In this document: positions 1-12,429 of the stretch, in pieces
Layout: each line of letters opens with the position of its first letter
Position numbering within the stretch: position 1 is the stretch's first letter
DNA from: Aphidius gifuensis
Taxonomy: Eukaryota; Arthropoda; Insecta; Hymenoptera; Braconidae
NCBI RefSeq assembly: GCF_014905175.1
Contig: NC_057788.1
Span: 3,348,001-3,412,000 of the forward strand
Reading direction: 5' to 3'
DNA length: 64,000 bases
Translations under genes and position numbers: made by a program
Notes under the pieces: model-generated
What the model saw: only the letters and a program-made list of their open reading frames with translations
Told to the model about the DNA's origin: nothing
Databases searched by the model: none

Positions 1-808
1 GGTATTGATCAACAATTATAAAAGTTTTATTTCTAGAGTTACATGGATGAACTTTGTTCGATACACTCAACACGAAACTCATTTTAATTATAAAATTTTT
101 AATTTAATTTTTTATTGAGTGTTTTCAGCCGCCGGTTTTCAATTAAAAAATAATAATAACAATAATAATACTAACAACAAACTGACGGACGTTCAGAAAA
201 GAAAAAGAAATAAAAAAAAAAAAGAAAAAAAAAAAATAGCAATGACAGTGAAGGGTCGACAAAAACATTGGTTGACAAAACGTTTATATTGACCATGAGT
301 AAATACCGAGGGGGCGTAAAATTGATGTGGAAATTAAATTATTTAGGAACCTCATGGTTATTATCTTGTCGAGCAACATTGTTATCCGGATATATTTCAA
401 ACATAAATCCTACAAGTCGCATGTATTATCCAATTATAAAAAATAACAATAATTAATTTTTTAATTATTAAAAATATTCAAGTGTTTTCTTTTTATTTTT
501 TTTCTAGTTTTTTTTATTGCAAATCAAGTTATCAATTTAAAAATTTTAATTGACACTTTTATCAGATTAAGAATAATAAAATATGAAAACTTTTATCAAC
601 TTGTACAAATTATTTTAATGAACTTTAGCATAAAATAAAAGAAAAAAAAAAAAATCATTTATTTCGTCAAGAAGTTTAGCTATTTAATAATTTTAAAAAT
701 AATTTTCTAGCTAAATGACAACAAAGTAAATTAAAAATGGCATAAATTATATAATATATATCTTATATTAATGTAATAATTTTTTAATGATTAATTAATT
801 TTTCTTAC
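1..808. other. Non-coding stretch, intron of the GRK gene
   Basis: This stretch lies downstream of a splice donor at 808/807 on the minus strand, so it should be the second intron of the receptor-kinase gene. No next kinase exon was recognised on the minus strand. A 62-codon plus-strand reading frame at 268-456 has no recognisable motif and is taken as chance. The sequence is poly(A/T)-rich. Confidence 0.5.
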
Positions 809-1085
809 CAAGTTTATCCCTTAGGCCGATGCACTGTGATATGTGAGGAAATTGCAATATCTTCCGCCATTTCTTACTTTTGCCCTTGTTACTGTCACCA
901 CCACCTGAATTAAAATTCAAAAATAATTACTACCAATTAAATAATAATCATATCATTCAAATAATTAATCCCAATAATTTTTTAACAAATTAATTTGATG
1001 ATTTAAAAAAAGAAAAAAAAAGGTAAAACAAACCTTCTCTGGCTTTGAGGTAAACAGTGTTTGCCACAATATTCTCCAACTCCAT
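809..1085 (-). CDS. Gprk2: G-protein-coupled receptor kinase (GRK4/5 type, Gprk2-like), 5' coding exons only
   Basis: Two coding exons of a serine/threonine kinase that phosphorylates activated GPCRs at the membrane. Exon 1 (1034-1085) starts with MELENIVANTVYLKARE, the hallmark amino terminus of the GRK4/5/6 subfamily, which contacts the active receptor. Exon 2 (809-904) continues with KSKKWRKILQFPHISQC, the start of the RGS-homology region. Exon 1 ends in phase 1 at AGAGAAG/GT and exon 2 begins after AG, restoring a glycine-rich linker. Exon 2 again ends in phase 1 at CTTG/GTAAG. The kinase domain and C-terminus must lie left of this window or in exons not recognised. The 5' UTR probably extends to about 1260. 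Identification is from remembered family sequence; the match is close to invariant. Confidence 0.93.
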
Positions 1086-3185
1086 CAATTCCAGTTTGAT
1101 AGAGTTTAAATTTCTTTATTATTATAGAATACGCTCGATAGCGTGTACGTGAATTCCTTGTTATATTAATCCTTTTTGGGATGAAACGTGAGTATCCAAC
1201 ACCGGGTATAATTACCCAGTCGGATTTTAACAAACCAGCTCCCATCTGCGCCCAGCGGGGCAACGATTTTATTTATTTATTTAATTATCTTTACTGTCTT
1301 TTTCAAATCAACCAGATAAACTTTTTCTTTTTTTGTTTCTTGTTTGTTGGTAAAAAATAAACACACACAGATTTTAATTAGTGTCTTCAAGTTACGTGTA
1401 ATATACAGTGTCAGGTCAATTTTTCCAACAAGCCTTTAATGATCATCTATTTATTGTTTATCTATTTAACAAAAAATAATAACAATTAATTAATTAATTT
1501 TAAAATTTCATTATACTAATTTATGTTTAAAATTATTCTATGCTTTTTATCAAACTGCCATTCGAAATCGAAATTAATTCGTTGAAATATTGCAGAAATA
1601 ATTTCTTCAATTGTTATTATTTTAATTAAAAAAAAAAAAAAAAAAAATTTCTGATTAATACGAGTGATTGATATGCTCCAATTTTATTATTGATGTATTT
1701 GTTTTAGAATTATTATTAATTTCAAGCCTAAAATTTAAATGTCATTTAGATAAGATTTTTTTTTTTTCTTTTTATTTTGTACTTGTATAATAATTAAAAA
1801 TATATAATAATAATAAAGCTCAATTTTAAAAAATAATATTAACAGCACAATAAAAAAATAAAAATAACAAAAATATTATTATAATTATTTATTAATAACA
1901 ATATTTAAAGAAAACAATAAAATCAACATTTTTTCGTTAATGTTATACAATGGCTATTTTTATAATCCATAAACAACCACTCACATAAATTAGCCACAAA
2001 ACAATAATAAATTTTAGTTGAAAAAAAAAAAAAGAAAAGAAAATAACAATTCAAATAAATATAATTGTCAAAATGTATTGACACATAAATAAATAAACAT
2101 AAACATGAAATGAATTTAAGAGTATTTGAGCTACATAAAATGTCAAGTTAATTTACAGCCAAACATGGACACCCACCCACGAGGATATTTGTTCACCAAG
2201 TGAATTTAATTTTTTTTTTTTCTCTTTTTTTAACTTTTGCCTGCTTTTGCCTAGAAAATTATTCTGCGGAAGCAACATACAAAATAATGGCCGACAAAAA
2301 TCTCACTTTACAAATCGACTCACCTCATCTGACTCAACCCTTTGATAACTTTTAAAAAAAAAATATATTAACAAACAATAAATGTCATTACTAATTCACT
2401 AAATAATTTTATAAATTGTATATATTTTCTTTAATAAGAACAATGTTAAAATAAAATAAAAATACACGCACACACAGAGATTGAACTGTCTCCATGTAAT
2501 CACAAAATAACATGTAAAAAATGAAAATACATTTGTTGAAGAAAATATTAAAAATTGGAGTAAATTAATAAATTATTTACAATTTTCACATAAATAATGT
2601 TGAATAAATTGATTGAGGATACAATGATGATGATTTTTTTATAATTGATAATACTGTGATTTAATATGCAAGTGCTATCAGTAAGCAAGTAGATATTTAG
2701 TATCACACACACTCTTGGAGGCTCTGATGTATCATTTATGTTTTAATACTGGGGCGTGTAGATAGAGAGGGAAAAAAAGAGGGAGAGAAATAAAGACCGC
2801 GATCAAGAGGATAATATTTTATTTATCAAAAAAAAAATTATTTGGCATATCTTGTCAACTGTCAAGTTAAACCTCAAGGCATTAGAAATAATATTAGAAA
2901 ATTGGAGAAATCGAAAATCGAAATGATAATTGAACACCAAATGTGATAAGGTAGCTTTCCACTTGCAAACTGATCTAAATTTAAGAATATTAAAGTCCCT
3001 AATTAATAATGTCTTTAATTAAGTAGGCTTTCCACTGTATTTCATGTAAACCTTGCAATTTTCAACCAATCATTTGACGTAATTATTGTTTATTGTTGCG
3101 CATGCTCAATATTTTTGATTGCTAGGGATTTTCGTTTTTTCAAGTTTAATTCAGCTCGAATCTCCAAGCCATCAAAATGTGGATG
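1086..3185. other. Intergenic region between the divergent GRK and RpL6 genes
   Basis: The GRK gene runs left and RpL6 runs right, so both promoters should lie here. 1086-1260 is less AT-rich and reads open on the minus strand for 86 codons, overlapping GRK exon 1 in another frame; it is best taken as 5' UTR. The rest holds homopolymer runs and no convincing coding sequence. Confidence 0.5.
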
Positions 3186-3217
3186 CTTTCTTTTCCAACT
3201 AACCACAACTAATAGCA
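3186..3217 (+). promoter_or_regulatory. Probable TOP-type transcription start and untranslated exon 1 of RpL6
   Basis: CTTTCTTTTCC at 3186-3196 is a pyrimidine tract of the kind found at the 5' end of ribosomal-protein mRNAs (TOP motif). It is followed by a short untranslated exon ending at 3217 before a GTGAGT donor. The matching acceptor at 3337-3338 directly precedes the RpL6 start codon. The exact start nucleotide is inferred. Confidence 0.55.
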
Positions 3218-3338
3218 GTGAGTATTATGCGACATTTTTTTTTTATTTTTTTATATGAGTGACTATGAATTTTATCATTTTATTACTTTTTTATTTGAAA
3301 TGAATTAGTGTAGTTTATTGATGATTATATAATTTCAG

Positions 3339-4231
3339 ATGGCTATCACAAAAGAAAAAACTGTGACCAAGCCTGGTGCATCAGCAACACCAGCAAAAAA
3401 AACACGTGGTCAACCACGTAATTATGATCTTGGTAATGGTGTATACCGTTTCAGTAGAACACGTATGTACCACAAAAAAGCATTATACAAATTTGTTGGT
3501 AAAAAAAATCCAAAGGCTGAAAAGCCAAAAAAACCATTGACAGTTGTTAAACCAATTAATGGTGAAAAAAATGGTTCAACAAGAACTGTTCGTCTTCTTA
3601 AAAGACGTGCCAGTTATCCAACAGTAGATCCAATTACTCCTCATCATGGTAAAAAATGCTTCCGTGATCATACAAGATACGTTAGACCATCACTTGTTCC
3701 AGGAACAGTGTGTATTTTGTTAGCTGGTGTTCATAAAGGCAAACGTGTTGTATTTTTAAGAGCACTTAAAAGTGGACTTCTTTTGGTCACTGGTAAGTTG
3801 AACATCATCATTGTTTACATCATAATGTAAATTTTTGTTTTCTTTGAATGATATTTAATAATAGTTATTATGTAAACATTTCAACAGGTCCATTCTTGAT
3901 CAATGCTTGTCCATTAAGACGAGTTAGCCAAAACTATGTCATTGCAACATCAACAAAAATTGATCTTAATGGCAAAGTACCATCTAAATTCAATGATGAA
4001 TATTTCTTAAGAAAACGTGAAAAACGTGCAAAGAAAGAAGAAGGTGATATCTTTGCAACAAAAAAAGAAGAATACAAAGCATCAGATGAACGTAAAGCTG
4101 ATCAAAAAGTTGTTGATAAAATTGTCCTTGATGCAATTAAAAAACGTGATGACAAAAAAATGATGTTCACATATTTATCAGCTATGTTTGGATTACGTAG
4201 CAGCCAATATCCACACAGAATGAAGTTTTAA
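3339..4231 (+). CDS. RpL6: 60S ribosomal protein L6 (eL6)
   Basis: Large-subunit cytosolic ribosomal protein of 265 residues in two coding exons, 3339-3792 and 3888-4231. The junction splits a glycine codon (G/GT). The basic N-terminal extension rich in Lys and Pro is followed by the conserved core RNYDLGNGVYRFSRTRMYHK, then a KOW-like segment around residues 120-145 (PGTVCILLAGVHKGKR) and the typical C-terminal end with SSQYPHRMKF. The start codon immediately follows the 5' UTR intron acceptor. A candidate AATAAA signal lies near 4316. The gene is single-copy and intact. Confidence 0.97.
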
Positions 4232-5602
4232 TGATATTGTAACAAGTTGACAACTAAAAGCTAAAGCTGTTAAAAATATTAAAAAATTAACACCTCAATT
4301 TTGATTTTTTTATATAATAAAAAAAAAAAAAAAAAAGAAAAAGTGGTAAAATATATAATGCAATTGAAATTATTTTCTACGTTATTTATTTATTTTTTTT
4401 TTACGTGTATTGTAAAATTTATACGACCCAAGTATTTAATAATAATTTTAAAATAATTTATTTTACAATAATAAATATAAAAAACTTTAGATATACTTAC
4501 TTATATATTTTTTTTTCTTATCAGTATTTTTAAGTCTACTTGAAATAAGTTTTTTTTGATATATAAAAATCATGGATTCACTTTACTGATTAGATTTTTA
4601 AATGAAATTTTACATTGATGAATAATTCGATTTATTGTTGTTAAAACATGATTATTTTTGGTGGAATGTTGGAGTATCAATTGCAGTTTGTTTATCAGTA
4701 TTTGGTGCAGCAGTCTATTTTGTTTTTTTTTTTTCTATTTCTTTTTTTGTTTCGTTGTCAATTCAAGACCTTCAAGCTACCAGTCATGATACGAAAGCCA
4801 TCATCACATGGTACTGAGCTTGATCAACAGAAAAACTCACTGATGACGTTAAAATTTAAAATGATATTCAAATCAAATTAATAAGACCAAGTTTTAAATA
4901 ATACTGTTGTTATTTTTGATGAAAATTTTATTGATAATTTGGACTGATGACTGATTCCATTGACTGACAAAATAAATTTAATTATACTCAATTATTAATT
5001 GATAATAGATTCATTATAGTATTATTCATTTAAAAATTTTTAATATAATTATTTTATTTATTAAATTTCTATTTACACTGTTTTTATTAATCATATATAT
5101 TTAACAACTCGATTAATTGTCAACAACAGTTTTTAATTATCCAGTGGCTAATTTCTAAACGTAAAATTTTTTTATTATCTCAACAATATATATACAGTTT
5201 TTTTTTTTCTAATTACAATATCAGTTTAAAATTTAAATCGCTTCTTCGTATTTACAGAAAATTTTATAAATTTAGTTTAAAAAATAATTTTATATTAAGT
5301 ACGTAAAACAATAGAAATATAGATAATTATTAATTTTTTATTAAAAATATATATTTAGATATATTTAATTTATTGCATATTTTTTTTAATATAGATTTTT
5401 TAATATAAAAAACAAAATAACATGCAATTTGCTCGTTTAAAATTAAAATATTTAAATAATTTTTATTGTCCAGCTGTTAGCACTATAAATTGAGTATTTA
5501 ATTTTTTTTTTTTATCCTGAGATTTGTTTGAGCATTTATTAGTAAATTAAATAAATGCTATATATAATTTTTTCTCTTTTTAATTAAAAAAAAAAAAAAT
5601 GA
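4232..5602. other. Tail-to-tail intergenic region (RpL6 and SNX8 3' ends)
   Basis: The region holds the 3' UTRs of RpL6 and SNX8 and AT-rich filler. Two overlapping plus-strand frames at 4635-4881 encode one hydrophobic stretch (WWNVGVSIAVCLSVFGAAVY) that could be a membrane segment. No start context, family match or supporting splice sites were found, so no gene is called. Confidence 0.4.
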
Positions 5603-8600
5603 TCAAATGAGAGGTCCTTCATTATTATCAATCCCATTTAATCCAGTGATTGTTTTTTCTGGTAAACATTTCATTATTGTTGGCTCAATGAGTTTCCATA
5701 CCTCAGCAAGCTGTATAAATACATAAAAAATAAATTCTCAATTGAATAATAACTATATAATTTAATGAAAAATATTATTTAAATTACCTCTGAATGACCA
5801 CGTATTTGAACATTAACTAAACTTTGTAAAACAGTTGCTAAAATTTCAAGATGTGCATGAACTAATTGTGTTTCCATATGAAGACAATGAAGTGAAAATG
5901 AATTTCTCAATTCGACATTAGCAATAACAGACTCTTGTGCAACCATTTTATTTTCAAGATATTCAACAGTATCAGCCTAGTATTTAAAAAAAATTCAATT
6001 TTCAAATTAATATTTAATAGTTACTAATAAATGATTCATCAACTTACATCTGTTCCTCGTATGACACCTTGCATTTGTCGTTTTTTTAATATCAACATTG
6101 TTGATAATGCTCGTTGATGATCAGCACTGACTCCTCTCTCATGTCTTTCACTCAATGATTTATGTGCAATCAATACATCAAGTAAAAAATTTAATCTTTC
6201 ACACAACATTGTCTCTTCTCTCACGGCTTGTTGAAGTGCTCTTGCTGATAGTAAATTAAATTCCCTAATTGAAATATAATATAAAAATTAGTAATAATAA
6301 ATTAAGTAATTAATTTGAAAGAAATAATGATTTTTTTTGAAACTAACTTTGCAATAACATGAAATCCTTTTTTCATATCATGCCAAACAGTTGATCCTCC
6401 ACTTGCCCAACTACTATTACCATGTGGTTCAGCAGCAAGATTACCCAATTGTGTACCAAGTTCAGCCATATCAACAGCATATGAATGTGATCTACATGCA
6501 AGACAATCAGCAATATTTTTAAGTCTTGATATACCACTTAATATAACACGTATTTGATCTCTACTATTTGCAAATTCAGTTAATGTTTCTGGTGGTACTA
6601 ATTCTTTAGCTCTTGATGATAATTCTGATGTTGCAAATTCATCTGGTACACGTCTAAATGCTTCACGTATTTTATGTTGTGTTTCTTCACCAGTATAAGT
6701 AAAAAAAAAATTTACAATTGGATCTTTTGATACTACTGGATGACGTGCAATTAGTGTTAAAAAACGTAAAAGGCATCGTCTTCGTTCTTCCAAAAATTGT
6801 GAATCAGCTGATACAAAAATTTATATATATGTTTTAATTACTTTTTTAAAATAATTTCTTTTTTTTTTTTTTTTTCTTTTATTAATCATACCTCCAACAA
6901 TTTTTTTTGGTGGCAATTTTGGAATTAATCTGTATGGAAATCTTGCCAATAAGAGTTCATGAAGAGACACAAAATCATTGTATCTTCTGTGAACAACTGA
7001 ATTAAATGTCTAAAGAAAAAATAAAATATATTTTTCTTAGTTATAAAAATTTAAATATATATATTATTCATTATAAAAAATAAAAAAATTATAGTACTTA
7101 CTTTACTCATAATTTGATACTCAACATGTTTTAAAAAAATTCCTTTTTTTTCTGGTACAATATTAACTTCAATTGTATCTAATTTACATAAATCAGTATA
7201 AGTAAGATTTAATTTTGCTGGATTATTTCCACGATACAATCTTTGTGCAAGTAATTCGACCTCAGTTAAATCTCCAAGAACAGGAATTGGTAATGCTAAA
7301 TTTAAAAAAAATACATAATTATTATTGCTTTTTCTTTTTTATCAATAAACTTAAATAAATATTGTATTCAATTAACCTTGAGATTCAACATTCTCCAGTA
7401 ATTTATCACTTGGATGTTTGCCTTGTTGTGAAAATGCAACAAGGGCAAGTCCTTTGTAGAGACCATTTCTACTGAGGTATCCAGTTTTACTATCAACAAG
7501 TTCCCATATCTACAATCAGCATAAATAAAAATATTAAAATTTATAATTTTCTAATGACAAAAATCATGATATAATTACACTAAATTGATCATTTTTAATT
7601 GTGTAAATTTACATATTCATTGGTTAATAGGTTAATGAAAAAATAATAGATGCATTTTATATTATAATACGAGCATCAATAGATACATAGTGTTATAATA
7701 AAATTTTTATCATGATGTGGGTATACTTGTGTACAATTGAGTGCCTTTGAAGTAACTACATGACATTCAAACATTAATTTCGTAATTATAAACATTTATT
7801 TATTAAACTATTTAAATATAATTTTAAAATAATTATTTATATATTTTTTTTTTCATAAATAAAAACATGACTCATTTCTAATTACGTCAATACAGTTTTT
7901 TTTTTTTTTTCTATGTATATAGACAAGTGTTATAAAAGTAATTTACTTTTTTTTTTTTTTTTTTTTTCAATTCTTAATAGCCATTTTTTTTGTTGACTTC
8001 ATGTAGCGTTAATAAAAAAATTTATCTCAATTTTAATCAATTAGTTTGAATTTTTATTGAGGATATAATATTTTATTGAAAAAAAAAATACTTGTTTTTG
8101 ATATTTGTAGTCAAAAAAATTTATTACTTTTGTTTGTTAAAATTTACTTGCAAAAAAAGCTAGACGGTTTTTTTTTTTTTTTTTTCAATTTGTTAATTAT
8201 TCTGTTTATACTGTACTGGTATAATTTATAAACTTGGTTTTAAATATGTAAACATAATCCGTTCATATCATAAGTATACAAAAAAAAAATATATTCAACT
8301 TGATGTTTAACCAGCTTTATTTGACATATATATTCAATTTTTTTTATTTTTTTTTTTCGATTCAGAGGGAGTATTTTTTTTTAAGTTATCAACAAGTGTT
8401 ATTTGTTGTCATGATAAGAATTTTATACACTCAAGCTGATTATACTTTTATTTGAAAATATTTTTTTTTACTGGTATTTTAGAAAATAAAACTATTGAGG
8501 AAAAAAAACTCTTATATTCACTGAATTTTATCATTTCGAAAAACACGTGAATAGATTTTAAATATTTAAAAAAAAAACCCATTATCAATCAATTATTATT

Positions 8601-9437
8601 AAATAAACTCAACAAATAAAATGATAAGATTGCAAAATTCCTGTTTGAAAAATCAATGTCAAGTGAATTTTTAAATATGTAAATTATACACATCAGCAAA
8701 AAATAAAAAAAAAAAATGATAATAAATATTTAAAAAATATTTTTAAACTTACTTGACTCAAAACTGAACTACTCAGCTGTGATTTAACGAGCAATGATTT
8801 GAATACTTCACGTTCAACATTTCCACTTGTTGGTGAACAAATTTTTTCATGAAGTTCACGATAAAACGGAGGTATCGAGCCTGTTGACAATAGAAAATTT
8901 ATAATTATATAAAAATGACATTTCCCTGTCGGTTTAGATAAATAAAACGAGGACAAAGGAAATACAAACAATAAAAAAAAACGAAATAAACAGACATAAC
9001 GTTTTGTATTCACCAACTCAATGTAAGAATAACGGTAAATTTAAAGTCAGCAATAATAATAATAAAAAAAAATAAGAAATTAATAATAAAAACATAAACC
9101 TGATGCAAAAAAAGAAAGGAAAAAATTAGGATCAGATGAAATTGCATGTGGTAAAACTTGAATTAGAATCGTGATGGTATTCAACAAGTGGATAAATATA
9201 AAAATTCAATTGACACAAGTAAATTAAATTTAAAAAAAAAAAAAGCAAATTATTTCGATTAATTATGTTAATCGAAAAATATTGACAGCTAAGAAAATCG
9301 ATAATATAATCTACATAATAAAATAAATAATTAATTAATAAGAAAAAAAATCATAATCGTTATAAGATAAAACAAAAATTTATATTCTAAAAAATATTAT
9401 TAAACAATTTACCTGACGACAGATCAGTTGACGCCAT
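5603..9437 (-). CDS. Snx8: Sorting nexin 8 (SNX8/Mvp1 family)
   Basis: Endosomal PX-BAR sorting nexin that binds phosphoinositides and sorts cargo from early endosomes. I assemble 523 residues from nine exons: 9413-9437, 8753-8880, 7377-7509, 7102-7295, 6892-7009, 6348-6807, 6048-6264, 5788-5976 and 5603-5710; every junction keeps phase. Residues about 20-75 resemble an EH/EF-hand-like module (SQIWELVDSKTGYLSRNGL). The PX domain spans about 120-210, with VPEKKGIFLKHVEYQIMSK and the phosphate-binding RRYNDF motif, then PPKK. The BAR-type helical region fills the rest, containing FAxSRDQIR and KKRQMQG. The long intron at 7510-8752 contains only T-rich sequence. The gene appears intact. Confidence 0.93.
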
Positions 9438-10617
9438 ATTGAATAATATTTACCACAAAAATACCTTAATTTTTAAATTGTTATTATAAATATATAAATT
9501 AATTTCAACTATTTAAAAATCATAAGCTAATAATTGCATAAAATATTAACTTGTATGAATAAATTTTAAATTCAAAAAACGAAAAAAAAAAATACACTGC
9601 AGGCACACACAGAAATTTCAAATGAGGATAGATTGAATAAAATTGTTTTGAATATTATATAAATTAAATGTGACGTATCCAATATGTATAAAGACCGGTT
9701 GTCAATTGCCTCATTCAATCCACCAATTGTATTTTGAAATCAAAACGCTAAACACTTGTTTCCTTTTCGAAAAAAATAATAACAAAAAAAAAAAAACAAA
9801 TAATCGCAGAAATATATAACAAAAATTGCAAGAAAAAAAAATTTAAAAATCGAAAAATTTCGATTAGGATTCTATCACACAAAAACACGCGATTAATAAA
9901 TTACCAATTTTAAATAATAAAATTATGATAATAAATATAATGTTGTTTGTCAATTGGTTTATTTTTAATATCACCGGATAATGTATTAATTATCGTAATG
10001 AGCATGAGAAATGATACGTTGTTCGCCATTGCCGTGTGGCATGTAACTGGATTTTGATATAAAATATATAATGTTGGACATGTTGGTTGATGTTGGGGGA
10101 ACTGGAAATATGTGTTGCTTGGTGCCTGGTGCGGTTTAAAAAAATTTACGGGTACTATATAATATATTAAGTACGTATATAGCTGTGTGAATATACTACT
10201 GACAAACCAACATCAAACGAAACCAGTTATTTCGATTATCCCAATTCGTTTTTTTTTTCTTTTACTATTTTTTTTTTCATTATCATTTCGTTACTCCCAC
10301 TTGAATTATTCTCGTGTACACATGTATATTATATTTATGTGTCTGGCTATCACTCTAGCTGACCTCTTCATGATGATCATCATGTCTCATTATTATTATT
10401 ATTAATAAACACAATGCAAGTCTGTTGATTCAATTTTTTTTCTCTCATTGAAATTTGAATCGAAAATAATAATTGATTCATAAAAGAATGAATGAATTAT
10501 TCATCTACCAGGAAAATATAATTTAGTATTTTTTAATTAAAATATATATGGCTTTATAAAAATGTATTTTTATTTTTATTTTAAAAATCAAAATAGTGTC
10601 AATTATTTAATCATGAT
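9438..10617. other. SNX8 upstream region and 3' flank of the UPF0193 gene
   Basis: This contains the SNX8 promoter and 5' UTR and the 3' end of the UPF0193 gene, both on the minus strand. A 72-codon plus-strand frame at 10187-10405 is made of poly-T-derived Phe/Leu runs and is rejected. No other feature is seen. Confidence 0.45.
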
Positions 10618-11522
10618 TCATGACATTTCTAATTCACCCATTGGATAGGGTTTTGGTGATGGTCTTTTGTATTTTAAATCTTTGATATTAATTTCAGCTG
10701 ATTGAAAATTATCAAATGATTCAATGATACGTATTTTTTCAGCAATTTCTTGTTGAATTATTGGACGATATTTTTTACCAAGACCAAGTTTTTCCATGTC
10801 ATTTAAAAATTCCATACGTTCACGAATACCTTGGACAACTAAAATTATAATTGAATTTAAAAATTAATTTATTATTATAAATTTATAATAGATTAAAAAT
10901 ATACTAACGTTCATTCAAAGGATCAATGTCATCTGGTATTGATGATTGTTTTCGAGATTTATGAAGTTGCTTTGGACCATGTGGTGTCTCAGGCATGTCT
11001 TTGCCAAAAGCCATCATACATGCTAAATGACGTTTTTGTTTATCCTTGTTTACTGAAAAATAAATAATAGATTTTTTTAATATTCCATAATTAAATGTAA
11101 ACTTTATAAAGTTAATTAATTATTTTTTTTAATTACAAATTGGTGTAGTTCTACGATATTGTTCTCGTTCATAAGCTCCACTGTTGACAATTTCTTGTTG
11201 TGTTCGTTTTTTCCAATAACAAGGAACAATGACATTTTTTTCTTCAAACGATCTAGATACAGATGATCTAGATGATGATGGAAGTGGATCACCCTTGTCG
11301 ACTGCATTTTGTATTGACTTTCGTTGCATCATTGTTAATTTAGATTCTTCCATAAGTACTACAACAAAACAAAACAAAATATTATCTTTATAATAAATAT
11401 TTAACGAGGTTAATTCTTGACATACTTTTAATGAGATTTCTAGTTTCTTCGCTGTATTTAACTCGGGGTGGATTATGTATTGCACCAACCCCTACACCTA
11501 CTCGCACATCTTGTCGATACAT
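10618..11522 (-). CDS. UPF0193 protein EVG1 homolog (C22orf23 family)
   Basis: Conserved protein of unknown biochemical function, assembled as 227 residues from four exons: 11426-11522, 11137-11358, 10909-11052 and 10618-10838. Family features are an N-terminal NPPRVKYSEETRNLI segment, a central block ESKLTMMQRKSIQNAVDKGD, GAYEREQYR near residue 95, and a C-terminal helix with RERMEFLNDMEKLGLGKKYR followed by EIAEKIR. These align along their length with vertebrate EVG1 as I remember it. Every junction keeps phase and the start codon gives MYRQDVRVG. The family tends to occur in ciliated organisms, and a consensus X-box lies 108 bp upstream of the start codon, so a ciliary or axonemal role is inferred. 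It is divergently transcribed from the next gene. Confidence 0.88.
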
Positions 11523-12429
11523 TTTTTAAATATTGCCACTTATTAACGTAAAATATTATTTTTATTTCATCACTTTCTTTTTCTTGAAAAATAAATACTT
11601 TTTATATTTATGTAATTTAGTTTTATTATGTTTCTATGGCTACCAAAAATATCGACTTCGAATCGATCAAATAATTGCACAAGTAATTTTAAAAAGCTCG
11701 TAAATAAAATAATTTAAATTCTTTAAAAATTTTTCAATTAAAATAATTATTAATTAATTATTTATCAAAATGATTAAAATACAAATTAACATTTTAAAAA
11801 TATACAACAATTAAATTAATATTTTTTATGCGATTATTTAAATAAAAAACAAGTTTAAAAAAAAAAACAAACAAACTATGTTTGTATAAAAAATTGGGAA
11901 CAATTTAAAATAGCTTTTAGTTAAAAAAAAAATATATATATAGATATTTTAATCACTAAAAAATTCAAAGCCGCCACCAATTCGCATTTCTCTGTATAGT
12001 AAATTGTTGATATCAAAGCGCATGTCTCACCCCGTGTATCCAAGGGGATGTGTTTCATATATTTATTTCCAAAACGTTGCAATACGGACAAGCATATTAA
12101 TCACATATAAACCATATTTTTTTTCCCCTCACTTTTATTTTAAATTATTACTTTTAATAAGCACAAAACATTCAAATTCATATTCATCACTATCAACAAT
12201 TAAATCCTAAAATATATTTCTATTAAACAATTGCAGTATAATAATCATTTTTTTTTTTTTACACACAGTGTCCTTTGGTATGTACAACACTGCCAAAGAC
12301 TAACATAGTTATTGATTACCAAGTTGAGCATAAAAAAAAAAAAAAAGTTTTTAACAAAGAAAATTATTATATATTTAAAATATATTATTAAACTTTTTAA
12401 TAAATAATATTAATTTATTAATAATCAAG
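11523..12429. other. Divergent promoter region
   Basis: The UPF0193 gene (minus) and the four-helix membrane protein gene (plus) start on either side of this 0.9-kb spacer, so it holds both promoters. The X-box described separately lies on the UPF0193 side. A 68-codon frame at 12004-12210 has no recognisable features. Confidence 0.5.
11630..11643 (-). promoter_or_regulatory. RFX X-box motif
   Basis: The minus strand reads GTAGCCATAGAAAC, which fits every position of the X-box consensus GTNRCCATRGNAAC bound by RFX transcription factors. It lies 108 bp upstream of the UPF0193/EVG1 start codon, within the usual distance for X-boxes of ciliary genes in flies and worms. Function is inferred from sequence and position only. 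Confidence 0.6.

Noticed and set aside
268..456. 62-codon plus-strand frame
   Set aside because: No family motif, no splice context and located in an intron of the GRK gene.
1003..1263. 86-codon minus-strand frame with low-AT composition
   Set aside because: It overlaps GRK exon 1 in a different frame and ends in a poly-T-derived Phe run. The real reading is the MELENIVANT exon; the upstream part is probably 5' UTR.
8693..9016. 107-codon minus-strand frame taken as one protein
   Set aside because: Only 8753-8880 is coding (SNX8 exon 2); the remainder reads through intron on both sides.
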